Below, piece by piece: positions 52,555 to 61,448 of a stretch of 64,000 nucleotides of DNA. The position numbers were made by a program, and so were the translations under genes. The notes beneath the pieces were generated by a model, which worked only from the letters and a program-made list of their open reading frames with translations, was not told where the DNA came from and ran no database searches. The stretch spans positions 1 to 64,000 of the forward strand of contig NZ_HG964939.1 in the NCBI RefSeq assembly GCF_000613245.1. The letters run 5' to 3'. This DNA comes from Mycobacterium asiaticum DSM 44297. GTDB taxonomy: Bacteria > Actinomycetota > Actinomycetes > Mycobacteriales > Mycobacteriaceae. Each line of letters starts with the position of its first letter. Position 1 is the first letter of the stretch.

Positions 52555-53478
52555 ATGGACGTCACCAACATGATTCGCCGCTACGGAGCTGCATTGCGCG
52601 CGCTGCTTGTTTTCACCGTGCTACTGGGTTTGGGCTACCCGCTGCTTATCTGGCTGGCCACCCTGTTACCCGGATTGCACGCCAAGGCGGAAGGCTCGAT
52701 CATCACCGCCGGCGGCAAGGCGGTCGGGAGCAAGTTGATCGGCCAAAACTTCACCGACGCCGCGGGAGATCCACTGCCGCAGTACTTTCAGGCTCGGCCG
52801 TCGGCCGCTGGCGCCGGTTATGACCCGATGTCGAGCGGCGGCAGTAACCTCGGTCCGGAAAGCGTCGTCGACACCCCAGCCGACCCGGCCAAGTTGGTTG
52901 CCGGTGCCAGTCCCAGCGACGCCGGATTCAAGCCGAGCCTGCTGACGTTGGTGTGCTCTCGCAGCGCGGCGATCGGCAAACTGGAAGGCGTGAACGGGTC
53001 ACGGCCGTTCTGCACGGGCGGCGGGGTCGGGGCGGTGCTCTCAGTGATGGGCCCACGCGATGCGCGAGGTGACGTGGTCCACCCGACGCGGGTGGTCAGC
53101 GTCAACGAGCCGTGCGCGTCCACCGGCCAGCCGTTCGTGGACAGCTATCGCGGTGTCCGCGTCGAATGCGCAAGGTTCGGCGAGGACTACTCAAGCGGCT
53201 TGATCGTGCCGGTGCGTGGCGCGGCTTCCAGCGAGCCACAGGTACCGGCTGACGCAGTCACCACCAGTGGCAGCGGCCTTGATCCGGACATCTCGCCGGC
53301 CTATGCCGACATTCAGATCGCCCGGGTCGCTCGGGCCCGTCACGCGAGCCCGGATCAGATCCGCCAAGTGGTGGCGCAATACCGCACCGACCGCATGCTC
53401 GGCTTTTTCGGCGAACCAGCCGTCGACGTGCTGCAGCTCAACCTGGCATTGGACAGCAGGTATCCGGTCGCAAGCTAG
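52555..53478 (+). CDS. kdpC: KdpC subunit with an inserted extracytoplasmic domain
   Basis: KdpC is the single-span chaperone-like subunit of the pump. This protein has 307 residues; typical KdpC is about 190. The N-terminal helix and GSKLIGQNFTDAAGDPLPQYFQARPSAAGAGYDPM match the family, as does the C-terminal VTTSGSGLDPDISPAYA to LNLALDSRYPV. Between SNLGPES and PADAVTT about 110 extra residues are inserted, with four cysteines (VCSRS, FCTGG, EPCAS, VECAR). The insert is in the extracytoplasmic part and could be disulfide-bonded. The frame is continuous and the composition is normal. Confidence 0.9.
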   Translation: MDVTNMIRRYGAALRALLVFTVLLGLGYPLLIWLATLLPGLHAKAEGSIITAGGKAVGSKLIGQNFTDAAGDPLPQYFQARPSAAGAGYDPMSSGGSNLGPESVVDTPADPAKLVAGASPSDAGFKPSLLTLVCSRSAAIGKLEGVNGSRPFCTGGGVGAVLSVMGPRDARGDVVHPTRVVSVNEPCASTGQPFVDSYRGVRVECARFGEDYSSGLIVPVRGAASSEPQVPADAVTTSGSGLDPDISPAYADIQIARVARARHASPDQIRQVVAQYRTDRMLGFFGEPAVDVLQLNLALDSRYPVAS

Positions 53479-53489
53479 CGGATGGGTGG

Positions 53490-56048
53490 ATGATTGTTGA
53501 CGTGAACGTCTCCAGCGTCACAGAACACCGTCCCAAACGCGGCGAGCTGCGCATCTATCTCGGTGCGGCACCGGGTGTCGGCAAGACCTACGCGATGCTC
53601 GGCGAAGCACACCGGCGGTTGGAGCGCGGCACCGATTTGGTGGCCGCCGTGGTCGAAACCCACGGGCGGGCAAAGACCGCCGAGCTGCTGGACGGAATCG
53701 AGGTAGTCGCGCCGCGCTACATCGAGTACCGCGGCGGCAGCTTCGCTGAACTCGACGTGCCGGCGGTACTGGCACGTCGCCCCCAAGTGGTGTTGGTCGA
53801 CGAACTGGCTCATACCAATACACCCGGCAGCAAGAACGTCAAGCGCTGGCAGGACGTCGAGGAACTGCTCGACGCGGGGATCACGGTGATCTCCACCGTC
53901 AACATCCAGCACCTGGAGAGCCTCAACGACGTCGTCGCCCAGATCACCGGCATCGAACAGAAGGAGACAATCCCGGATTCGATCGTGCGGCAGGCGGCCC
54001 AGGTCGAGCTGATCGACATCACTCCGGAAGCGCTGCGGCGCAGGCTATCCCACGGAAATGTCTACGCGTCCGAGAAGATCGATGCCGCGCTCTCCAACTA
54101 CTTCCGCCGTGGGAACCTCACCGCGTTAAGGGAGTTGGCGTTGTTGTGGCTGGCGGATCAGGTTGACACCGCGCTCGCGAAGTACCGCGCGGAGAACAAG
54201 ATCACCGATATGTGGGAGGCCCGTGAGCGGGTCGTGGTCGCTGTCACCGGGGGCCCGGAGTCTGAGACACTCGTCCGACGCGCGTCCCGGATCGCCTCGA
54301 AGTCGAGTGCCGAGCTCATGGTGCTCCATGTGCTGCGCGGTGACGGGCTCGCCGGTCTCTCAGAGGCGCGGATGAGCAAGATCCGCGAATTGGCAAACAG
54401 TTTGGACGCCTCGCTGCACACGGTGGTCGGCGATGACGTGCCCGACGCGCTGCTGGACTTCGCGCGCGAGATCAACGCCACCCAGCTGGTCATCGGGACG
54501 TCGCGCAGGTCGCGGTGGGCGCGCCTGTTCTCCGAGGGCATCGGAGCCGCGGTCGTGCAGCGATCCGGCAAGATCGACGTCCACATTGTCACCCATGACG
54601 AACCTCCGCGCGGCGCAAAGCCCGTCGCCGCGTCGCCCCGGCAACGACGTGTGGCATCGTGGCTGGCTGCGATTGCGGTCCCGTCGGCGATCTGCGCGGT
54701 GACGGTGAGTGTGCTGGACTCCTTCTTGAACACCGGCGGCGAGAGCGCCCTGTTCTTCGTCGGTGTTCTACTGGTTGGCCTATTGGGAGGCGTTGCGCCC
54801 GCGGTACTTTCAGCGGTGCTGTCCGGTGCGCTGTTGAACTACTACTTGATCACGCCGCGACACAGTTTCACCATCGCCGAACCCGACAGTGCCGTCACCG
54901 AGCTGGTGCTGCTGCTGATCGCCGTGGCGGTAGCCGTGCTGGTCGACGGCACCACGAAGCGCGCCAGGGAAGCCCGGTTGGCTTCCCAGGAAGCAGAGCT
55001 GTTGACGCTGTTCGCCGGATCGGTGCTGCGGGGGGCGGACCTGTCCACCCTGTTGGAACGCGTGCGCGAGACCTATTCACAGCGTGCCGTGAGCATGCTG
55101 CGGGAAGGTTTGGACGGCTCGCGCGAGGTGGTCGCTTCGGTAGGCAAGGATCCTTGCACCACAGTCGATTCGGCGGACACGGCCATCGAGGTGGGTGACG
55201 AAGAGTTTTGGATGCTGATGGCCGGTCGCAAGCTGTCGGCCCGGGATCGCCGGGTCCTGGGCGCGGTGGCCAGGCAAGCCGCGGGGCTGATCCGACAGCG
55301 TGAACTCGTCGAGGAAGCCAGCCGCGCCGAGGCGATAGTGCGGGCCGACGAGCTGCGGCGGTCCCTGCTTTCGGCGGTCAGCCACGACCTGCGCACCCCA
55401 CTAGCGGCCGCCAAGGTTGCAGTATCCAGCCTGCGCGCTGGGGATGTGGCCTTCTCCGCCGAGGACACCGCCGAACTGCTGGCCAGCACAGAGGAATCGA
55501 TTGATCAGCTCACCGCTTTGGTGGGTAACCTGCTCGACTCGTCGCGGTTGGCCGCGGGGGTGGTGCGGCCAGAGCTACATCGGGTGTATCTCGAGGAGGT
55601 GGTGCAGCGCGCATTGGTGAGCATCGGGAAGGGGGCCACCGGTTTCTACCGATCCGCCATCGATCGCGTCAAGGTCGACGTCGGCGATGCCGTGGTGCTG
55701 GCCGACGGTGGACTGCTGGAACGGGTCCTGGCCAACCTGATCGACAACGCGCTGCGCTACGCGCCCGATTGTGTGGTCCGGGTCAACGCGGGACGGGTGG
55801 GCGGACGTGTGCTGGTCAACGTGATCGATGAGGGGCCCGGGATACCGCACGGGACCGAGGATCAGTTGTTCGAGGCGTTTCAGCGGTTGGGTGACCATGA
55901 CAACACCACCGGTGTCGGACTGGGGATGTCGGTGGCGCGCGGCTTCGTCGAGGCGATGGGCGGCACGATTCAGGCCGGTGATACGCCGGGTGGAGGGCTG
56001 ACAGTCGTGTTGGACCTGGCCGGGCCACCGGACAGCGGTGACCGATGA
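53490..56048 (+). CDS. kdpD: Osmosensitive K+-channel sensor histidine kinase KdpD
   Basis: The 852-residue sensor controls KdpE in response to K+ limitation. Order of domains: N-terminal KdpD domain with Walker A APGVGKTYAMLGEAHRR and VLVDELAHTNTPGSKN (about 20-230); a universal-stress-like segment (about 250-370); four membrane helices (about 390-490); then a GAF-like region; H-box SAVSHDLRTPLAAAKVA; and ATPase motifs LIDNALRYAP and GVGLGMSVARGFVEAMGG. It lies 11 bp after kdpC on the same strand. In M. tuberculosis kdpDE is divergent from kdpFABC. Confidence 0.96.
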   Translation: MIVDVNVSSVTEHRPKRGELRIYLGAAPGVGKTYAMLGEAHRRLERGTDLVAAVVETHGRAKTAELLDGIEVVAPRYIEYRGGSFAELDVPAVLARRPQVVLVDELAHTNTPGSKNVKRWQDVEELLDAGITVISTVNIQHLESLNDVVAQITGIEQKETIPDSIVRQAAQVELIDITPEALRRRLSHGNVYASEKIDAALSNYFRRGNLTALRELALLWLADQVDTALAKYRAENKITDMWEARERVVVAVTGGPESETLVRRASRIASKSSAELMVLHVLRGDGLAGLSEARMSKIRELANSLDASLHTVVGDDVPDALLDFAREINATQLVIGTSRRSRWARLFSEGIGAAVVQRSGKIDVHIVTHDEPPRGAKPVAASPRQRRVASWLAAIAVPSAICAVTVSVLDSFLNTGGESALFFVGVLLVGLLGGVAPAVLSAVLSGALLNYYLITPRHSFTIAEPDSAVTELVLLLIAVAVAVLVDGTTKRAREARLASQEAELLTLFAGSVLRGADLSTLLERVRETYSQRAVSMLREGLDGSREVVASVGKDPCTTVDSADTAIEVGDEEFWMLMAGRKLSARDRRVLGAVARQAAGLIRQRELVEEASRAEAIVRADELRRSLLSAVSHDLRTPLAAAKVAVSSLRAGDVAFSAEDTAELLASTEESIDQLTALVGNLLDSSRLAAGVVRPELHRVYLEEVVQRALVSIGKGATGFYRSAIDRVKVDVGDAVVLADGGLLERVLANLIDNALRYAPDCVVRVNAGRVGGRVLVNVIDEGPGIPHGTEDQLFEAFQRLGDHDNTTGVGLGMSVARGFVEAMGGTIQAGDTPGGGLTVVLDLAGPPDSGDR

Positions 56049-56725
56049 CGCGGGTGCTGGTAATCGATGACGAGCCGCATATCCTGCGTGCGTTGCGGAT
56101 CAACCTGAGCGTGCGCGGTTATGAGGTGATCACCGCGTCGACCGGTGCGGGAGCGCTGCGGGCCGCCGCCGAGCATCCGCCGGATGTGGTGATTCTGGAT
56201 CTTGGTCTGCCCGATATTTCGGGTATCGACGTGTTGGGCGGGTTGCGGGGGTGGCTTTCCGCGCCAGTCATCGTGTTGTCGGCGCGGAGCGATTCTTCCG
56301 ACAAGGTCGAAGCGTTGGACGCTGGAGCCGACGACTACGTGACGAAGCCATTCGGGATGGACGAGTTCCTCGCCAGGTTGCGGGCCGCGGTGCGCCGCAA
56401 TGCCGCGGCGTCGGAAGTGGAGCAGCCGGTCGTCGAAACTTCTTCTTTTACCGTTGATTTGGCGGCGAAGAAGGTGGTGAAGGGTGGTGTTGAGGTGCAT
56501 CTGACACCGACCGAGTGGGGCATGCTGGAGATGCTGGTGCGCAACCGCGGCAAGTTGGTGGGTCGCGAGGAGTTGCTCAGAGAGGTCTGGGGACCCGCTT
56601 ACGCGACCGAAACACATTATCTGCGGGTATATTTGGCGCAATTGCGGCGCAAACTCGAGGATGACCCATCGCATCCCAAACATCTGTTGACCGAATCAGG
56701 CATGGGTTACCGCTTCGAGGCGTGA
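56045..56725 (+). CDS. kdpE: Response regulator KdpE
   Basis: A 226-residue OmpR-type regulator, overlapping kdpD by four bases (ATGA). The receiver domain has VLVIDDEPHILRALR and phosphoacceptor VVILDLGLPDISG; DDYVTKPFGMDEFLARLRAA ends it. The winged-helix domain has LTPTEWGMLEMLVRNRGKLVGR and LLTESGMGYRFEA at the end. Phosphorylated KdpE activates kdpFABC. 30 bases after the stop a tandem repeat array begins, with no obvious hairpin terminator in between. Confidence 0.96.
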   Translation: MTRVLVIDDEPHILRALRINLSVRGYEVITASTGAGALRAAAEHPPDVVILDLGLPDISGIDVLGGLRGWLSAPVIVLSARSDSSDKVEALDAGADDYVTKPFGMDEFLARLRAAVRRNAAASEVEQPVVETSSFTVDLAAKKVVKGGVEVHLTPTEWGMLEMLVRNRGKLVGREELLREVWGPAYATETHYLRVYLAQLRRKLEDDPSHPKHLLTESGMGYRFEA

Positions 56726-56756
56726 GCAGCCCACGGCCCGCCTGCGCCGCTGGGGG

Positions 56757-57222
56757 AGCATGCGTGTTGATGCCCGGCTTGTAGCGACATTGTCGGTGGC
56801 GTGGTCGGGGCCGGCCGCCGCATCGAACCGTTCTCGCGCACCGGTTTTCACCCTGCCTTTCCGGGAGTATGCGTGTCCATGCCCGGCTTGTAGCGACATT
56901 GTCGGTGGCGTGGTCGAGGGCGGGCACCGCATCGAACCGTTCTCACGCACCGGTTTTCACCCTGCCCTTCCGGGAGTATGCGTGTCCATGCCCGGCCTGT
57001 AGCGACATTGTCGGTGGCGTGGTCCAGGGCGGCCGCCGCATCGAACCGGTCTTGCGCACCGGTTTTCACCGTGATCTTCCGGGAGCATGTGTGTCCATGC
57101 CCGGCTTGTAGCGACATTGTCGGTGGCGTGGTCGAGGGCGGCCGCCGCATCGAACCGTTCTCGCGCACCGGTTTTCACCCTGCCCTTCCGGGAGCATGCG
57201 TGTCCATGCCCGGCTTGTAGCG
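56757..57222 (+). repeat. Tandem repeat array A, unit 109 bp, about 4.3 copies
   Basis: The phrase GTAGCGACATTGTCGGTGG starts at 56781, 56890, 56999 and 57108, and a fifth partial copy reaches GTAG at 57217. The period is exactly 109 bases. Copies differ by a few substitutions. Each contains an ATG and 12-13 conserved codons (MRVHARLVATLSV), but the purine-rich stretch touches the ATG, too close for translation. The core has the dyad CGACATTGTCG. The array starts 30 bases after the kdpE stop and abuts the next minus-strand gene's end. Confidence 0.92.
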
Positions 57223-57226
57223 CCAA

Positions 57227-57550
57227 TCAGTCGAACCATTGGAGCGGATCTTCGCGCCCACTTCTAGCCCTCGACTCGGCACGCAATGCCAGAACTCGCT
57301 GGTGCATCCGGTGTTCAGTGCCGCGGGGAAATTCCAACGCCGCATACTTGCCCCGTCGGATGCGATCAACCCTTCCCCTTCCCATCTCCCAGCGCAGTGC
57401 ATCAGAAATGGCCTTCGAAGCCCGACCGTTGACGGTAAAGCCATGCCACTTGAGGGCATTGATGAGTTCCGGAATAGTCGCGGGTCCGTGCAACACCAGT
57501 TGGTAGGTAAGCACATAGCGAAGCTCGGTTCCCCGTAGAAGCATGCTCAT
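57227..57550 (-). CDS. Small helix-turn-helix (AbiEi-antitoxin-like) protein
   Basis: A 107-residue protein starting MSMLLRGTELRYVLTYQLVL. Winged-helix features: GPATIPELINALKWHGF, NGRASKAISDALRWEMGRGRV and IRRGKYAALEFPRGTEHRMHQRV. Similar short proteins with an N-terminal HTH of the type IV antitoxin (AbiEi) sort are scattered in mycobacteria; no toxin partner is adjacent. Its stop lies 5 bases from array A and its start 65 bases from array B. I recall no such gene between kdpE and ppx2 in M. tuberculosis. Confidence 0.8.
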   Translation of the reverse strand: MSMLLRGTELRYVLTYQLVLHGPATIPELINALKWHGFTVNGRASKAISDALRWEMGRGRVDRIRRGKYAALEFPRGTEHRMHQRVLALRAESRARSGREDPLQWFD

Positions 57551-57614
57551 GCGTTGAACGTTGCATTCCCGTCAACATGCCGCCAGTCACCACATTTCGC
57601 CTGTGGATCACGCG

Positions 57615-57947
57615 CACCGACAATGTCGCTACAAGCCGGGCAACGACGCACATCCTCCTGAGAGAGCCCGGAAACGACCGCCAAGCCAATCCCACGGCGA
57701 GGAGTTCGGGGTCGTCCCGATCTGCCGGGCACCGGCCGTGCACGCTGTCACCGCACCACCGACAATGTCGCTACAAGCCGGGCAACGACGCACATCCTCC
57801 TGAGAGAGCCCGGAAACGACCGCAAGCCAATCCCACGGTCGAGGAGTTCGGGGGCGTCCCGATCTGCCAGGCCCGTGCACGCCGTCACCGCACCACCGAC
57901 AATGTCGCTACAAGCCGGGCAACGACGCACATCCTCCTGAGAGAGCC
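57615..57947 (-). repeat. Tandem repeat array B, unit about 140 bp, 2.4 copies, core shared with array A in reverse orientation
   Basis: CACCGACAATGTCGCTACAAGCC starts at 57615, 57757 and 57894 (listed here to within a base), spacings 142 and 137. The conserved start of each unit on the minus strand is TGCCCGGCTTGTAGCGACAT followed by TGTCGGTGG, the same core as in array A but inverted. The rest of the unit differs from A. Array B lies directly downstream of ppx2 (minus strand) and upstream of the HTH gene. Confidence 0.9.
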
Positions 57948-57955
57948 GAGGAAGG

Positions 57956-58903
57956 CTAACCCGCGATCGACAGGACAATCCCGTCCAAGATGTCGTGCTC
58001 GCTGACGGTCAACTCCGCAATACCGGCCCGCGCGTACAGCTCATTGGCCAACTCCTGCACCACAATCGCACCTCCACCGATCACGTCGACACGCCCTTCG
58101 TGCATCGGCCCAAGCGCTGCGCGTTCCGACCGCGGCATACCGATCAACCGCTTACACACCGCCAGCAAAGTTTCGCGACCCACGCGCGAAAGATGAATCG
58201 CAGCAGAGTCATACACCGCCATACCGTGAGCCAAGGCCGACAACGTAGTCATCGTCCCGGCAACACCGACCCAAGACCGGGCCCCCTCCACCGACACCGC
58301 GCGCAACGCCACGGCGAGCCGCTCACGGACCACCGAGCGGGCCGCCGCCACCTCCTCCGGCGTGGGCGGGTCGGAGTGCAGGCAACGCTCGGTCAGGCGG
58401 ACGCAACCAATATCGGCCGAATAACTCGCCACCACTTCATCCGCCGCCTTGCCGACCACAATCTCAGTCGACCCGCCCCCAAGGTCCACAACCACGAAAG
58501 GCGCATCGGCCCTGTCCAATTCGCCAACCGCGCCGGCGAACGACAGTTCGGCCTCCTCCGCGCCCGTGATCACCTCGGCGATCGCACCGGGAATCACCGC
58601 CCCCAACACCTCCGCCGTCATCGCGAAAAACACATCCCGGTTCCCGGCGTCCCGGGTAGCGGATGTAGCGACCATCCGCACCCGCGAAACACCATGTACC
58701 CGAAGCAACTCCGCGTAATCGACCAGAGCGGCCCGCGTGCGCGCAATCGCCTCAGGTGCAAACGAGCCGGTCGCATCCACCCCCTGCCCCAGCCGCACGA
58801 TGCGCATCTCGCGATGGACGTCACGCAACCGCCCGTCAACCCAGTCCGCGATCAACAACCGAATCGAGTTGGTACCGCAGTCGATCCCAGCCAGACGCAT
58901 CAT
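57956..58903 (-). CDS. ppx2: Ppx/GppA-type exopolyphosphatase, Ppx2
   Basis: A 315-residue ASKHA-fold phosphatase acting on polyphosphate or pppGpp. N-terminal phosphate-1 motif LAGIDCGTNSIRLLIA and phosphate-2 motif FVVVDLGGGSTEIVVG are intact; the length matches Rv1026 (about 319), the shorter type without the C-terminal HD domains. The start is one of two consecutive ATGs at 58903/58900 overlapping the stop of the upstream DUF501 gene. In the M. tuberculosis literature Rv1026 degrades long-chain polyphosphate, whereas Rv0496 is the short-chain/pppGpp enzyme. Confidence 0.93.
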   Translation of the reverse strand: MMRLAGIDCGTNSIRLLIADWVDGRLRDVHREMRIVRLGQGVDATGSFAPEAIARTRAALVDYAELLRVHGVSRVRMVATSATRDAGNRDVFFAMTAEVLGAVIPGAIAEVITGAEEAELSFAGAVGELDRADAPFVVVDLGGGSTEIVVGKAADEVVASYSADIGCVRLTERCLHSDPPTPEEVAAARSVVRERLAVALRAVSVEGARSWVGVAGTMTTLSALAHGMAVYDSAAIHLSRVGRETLLAVCKRLIGMPRSERAALGPMHEGRVDVIGGGAIVVQELANELYARAGIAELTVSEHDILDGIVLSIAG

Positions 58904-59388
58904 TTCCACTGTCCCGCAATCAAAGCCGCGGTTCCCGGCTCGGCGGCCAACAATGCCACGGCCTCGTCGCCCAGCGGATTGACCCCGGGCCCCTTGGCCA
59001 GTGAATGCGCGATCAGCACATGCAGACACTTGACCCGGTCCGGCATGCCGCCACCGGAAAACGTCGTCCCCAAAGGCTCAATCGCGTCCCGCTCAGCCAG
59101 ATACGATTCGTGGGCACGCCGATACGCCGCCGCCAACGACGGGTCAGCACCCAAACGCGCGGTCATCTCACGCATCAAACCGGTGGTCTCCAATCGACTG
59201 GCGGCGGCCGTGAGCACCGGATGCGTCAGGTAGTATAACGTCGGAAACGGTGTTCCATCAGGAAGTTTCGGCGCCGTCTTCACCACACCCGGTGAACCGT
59301 CTGGACATCGGTAGGCGATTTCCAGCACCCCACGCGGCTCACGGCCGAGCTGACGCGCCACCACCTCCAAGTCTGCACGATCAACCAC
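58900..59388 (-). CDS. DUF501 family protein, Rv1025-like
   Basis: A 162-residue protein from GTG 59388 (VVDRADLEVVARQLGREPRG) with the DUF501 signature VLEIAYRCPDGSPGVVKTAP and PTLYYLTHPVLTAAASRLE. It carries a conserved HVLIAHSLAKGPGVNPLGDE block. No reaction is known. The gene overlaps the upstream FtsB/DivIC-type gene by 8 bp and its stop overlaps the ppx2 start, so the run from eno to ppx2 is probably one operon. Confidence 0.88.
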   Translation of the reverse strand: MVDRADLEVVARQLGREPRGVLEIAYRCPDGSPGVVKTAPKLPDGTPFPTLYYLTHPVLTAAASRLETTGLMREMTARLGADPSLAAAYRRAHESYLAERDAIEPLGTTFSGGGMPDRVKCLHVLIAHSLAKGPGVNPLGDEAVALLAAEPGTAALIAGQWK

Positions 59389-60076
59389 CGGGAGCCGTCG
59401 GATTCGGGGGCTGGGGCCCGGGTTCGGGCGCCGACGGAGCAGCCGGCGGCGGCAGGTGCGGCGTGTCGGCGATGGTGTGCCACAGCGAGGTGTACCACGG
59501 CTCGTTCTTTGGGTGCCCGCCAACCTCCTCCCCCGGCTGCGCAGGCACCGCGGCCGTCGGCGGAAGCTGCACCTGGAACGGAATGTCACCGGGCTTGACG
59601 AAACCGAGCCGCTCGCGGGCCTGCGCCGCGATGTATGCCGGGTCGGCCAACTGACCTTTGCGTTGCTCCAAATCCTTGATCTGGCCGCGCAGCGCGGCCT
59701 CGGTCGCGGACAGCTGCGCCATCTCGGTGCGCTGAGCGAAATACGTGCGCACCGGACCGGCGATGGTCAGCGTCAGCACACACACGACAGCGGCCAGGAT
59801 CGCGGCTCGCCGCGCGGTAAAGCCCAACCGCTGATCCGACCGCTGCTCAACGGATTCGGTGAACGACCGACGTATCGGTTCGACGACATGTTCCTGCGAG
59901 CGGCCCGCGTGGCGACTCTCGTCGGGCGCGGTCTGCGCGGGCTTGGACTGCGGCCGCGACAGCGGCTTGGCAACCGGCTTCGCCGAGCCCGCAGAGCGAC
60001 GCCCCCGACCCGAATCACCGGGCTTCCCCGGCCGGGAAGCCGGGGAGCGGCGTTTCGGATCGGACTTGGCGGCCAA
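59381..60076 (-). CDS. FtsB/DivIC-type septum formation initiator, Rv1024-like
   Basis: A 231-residue bitopic membrane protein: a basic, proline/serine-rich cytoplasmic tail of about 90 residues, one helix (ILAAVVCVLTLTIAGPV), then a coiled coil (MAQLSATEAALRGQIKDLEQ) and a proline-rich extracytoplasmic end. It belongs to the septum-initiator family that bridges FtsQ/FtsL in the divisome; Rv1024 is reported as an FtsQ-interacting division protein in mycobacteria. It lies 5 bp downstream of eno, as in most actinobacteria. Confidence 0.9.
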   Translation of the reverse strand: MAAKSDPKRRSPASRPGKPGDSGRGRRSAGSAKPVAKPLSRPQSKPAQTAPDESRHAGRSQEHVVEPIRRSFTESVEQRSDQRLGFTARRAAILAAVVCVLTLTIAGPVRTYFAQRTEMAQLSATEAALRGQIKDLEQRKGQLADPAYIAAQARERLGFVKPGDIPFQVQLPPTAAVPAQPGEEVGGHPKNEPWYTSLWHTIADTPHLPPPAAPSAPEPGPQPPNPTAPGG

Positions 60077-60081
60077 ACTGC

Positions 60082-61372
60082 CTACTTCGAATCCACCGCG
60101 AACCGCGGAAACGCGAGATCACCCGCATACCGCGCAGCATCACCAAGCGCTTCTTCGATCCGCAGCAGCTGGTTGTACTTGGCCACACGTTCGCTGCGGG
60201 CCGGTGCACCGGTCTTGATCTGCCCGCTACCGACGGCCACCGCCAGGTCGGCGATCGTGGTGTCCTCCGTCTCACCGCTGCGGTGGCTCATCATGGTTCG
60301 GTAGCCGCTGTGGTGGGCGAGCGCCACCGCGTCGAGCGTCTCGGTCAACGTCCCGATTTGGTTCACCTTGACCAGCAACGCATTTGCCACTCCGCGCTCG
60401 ATGCCTTCCTCAAGCCGTTCGGGATTGGTGACGAACAGGTCGTCGCCGACGATCTGCACCCGCTCACCGATTCCCGCCGTCAACGCGGCCCAACCGTCCC
60501 AATCGTCTTCGGAGAGCGGGTCTTCGATGGACACCAGCGGGTAGGACGCGAGCAGGCGGGCGTAGAAGTCCGCCATCTCCTCGGCGGTGCGGGTCGAACC
60601 TTCGAAGCGGTATCCCGTGCCGTCCTCATAAAACTCGGTGGCGGCGACGTCGAGGGCCAGCGCGATGTCGGCGCCGGGCCGCAGCCCCGCCGACTCGATC
60701 GCGGTCGTGATCAGGTCCAGCGCGGCGGTGGTGCCGGCCACGTCCGGGGCGAAACCTCCCTCGTCGCCCAGCCCCGGTGGACAGGCCCTCCCTCTTCAAC
60801 ACCGACTTCAGCGCGTGATAAACCTCAGCGCCCCAACGCAACGACTCCGCGAAACTCGGCGCGCCGATCGGCGCCACCATGAACTCCTGGACGTCGACGC
60901 CGGTATCGGCGTGCGCGCCGCCGTTGAGGATGTTCAGCATCGGCACGGGCAGGATGTGCGCGTTGGGACCACCGAGATAGCGGAACAGCGGCAACGCCGC
61001 GGAATCCGCGGCCGCCTTGGCGACGGCCAGCGAGACGCCGAGGATGGCATTGGCACCCAGCCGTGACTTGTCCGGCGTGCCGTCCAGGTCGACCAGCGCC
61101 TGGTCGACCAGCCGCTGGTCATCGGCGTTGAGGCCGATGACCGCCGGACCGATCTCGTCGAGCACCGCCTGAACGGCCTTCTTCACCCCTTTGCCGCCGT
61201 ACCGGTCACCGCCATCGCGCAACTCGACGGCTTCGTGCTCGCCGGTCGACGCGCCGGACGGCACCGCGGCGCGGGCAAACGTTCCGTCGATCAAGGCGAC
61301 CTCGACCTCGACGGTCGGGTTGCCGCGGGAATCGAGGATCTCGCGGGCTCCGACCTGCTCGATAATCGGCAC
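60082..61372 (-). CDS. eno: Enolase, interrupted by a one-base frameshift
   Basis: Enolase converts 2-phosphoglycerate to phosphoenolpyruvate. The first part, from ATG 61372, reads MPIIEQVGAREILDSRGNPT to LKREGLSTG. Then an extra base in the C-run at 60772-60775 (four C, i.e. GGGG on the coding strand) shifts the frame. The second part, starting near 60771 in the next frame, runs GDEGGFAPD-equivalent to SHRSGETEDTTIADLAVAVG and ends FPRFAVDSK. Removing one C restores a single 429-residue protein, the length of M. tuberculosis Eno. Since enolase is essential, a sequencing or assembly error is the likeliest cause. Confidence 0.93.
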
Positions 61373-61448
61373 TGGGTTCTCCTTTGTCTCCTGGCTGAAA
61401 GACCCCCGGCAGCCTCAGCCTAAAGCCTCGGTTACCCGAACCATCCTG

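Noticed and set aside
56757..57222. CRISPR array
   Set aside because: The unit is 109 bp of almost identical sequence with no unique spacers, so it is a simple tandem repeat.
56760..57506. Series of ~80-codon frames starting MRVHARLVATLSV in the repeat array
   Set aside because: The period of 109 is not a multiple of three, the frames overlap one another, and the purine-rich stretch is directly against the ATG.
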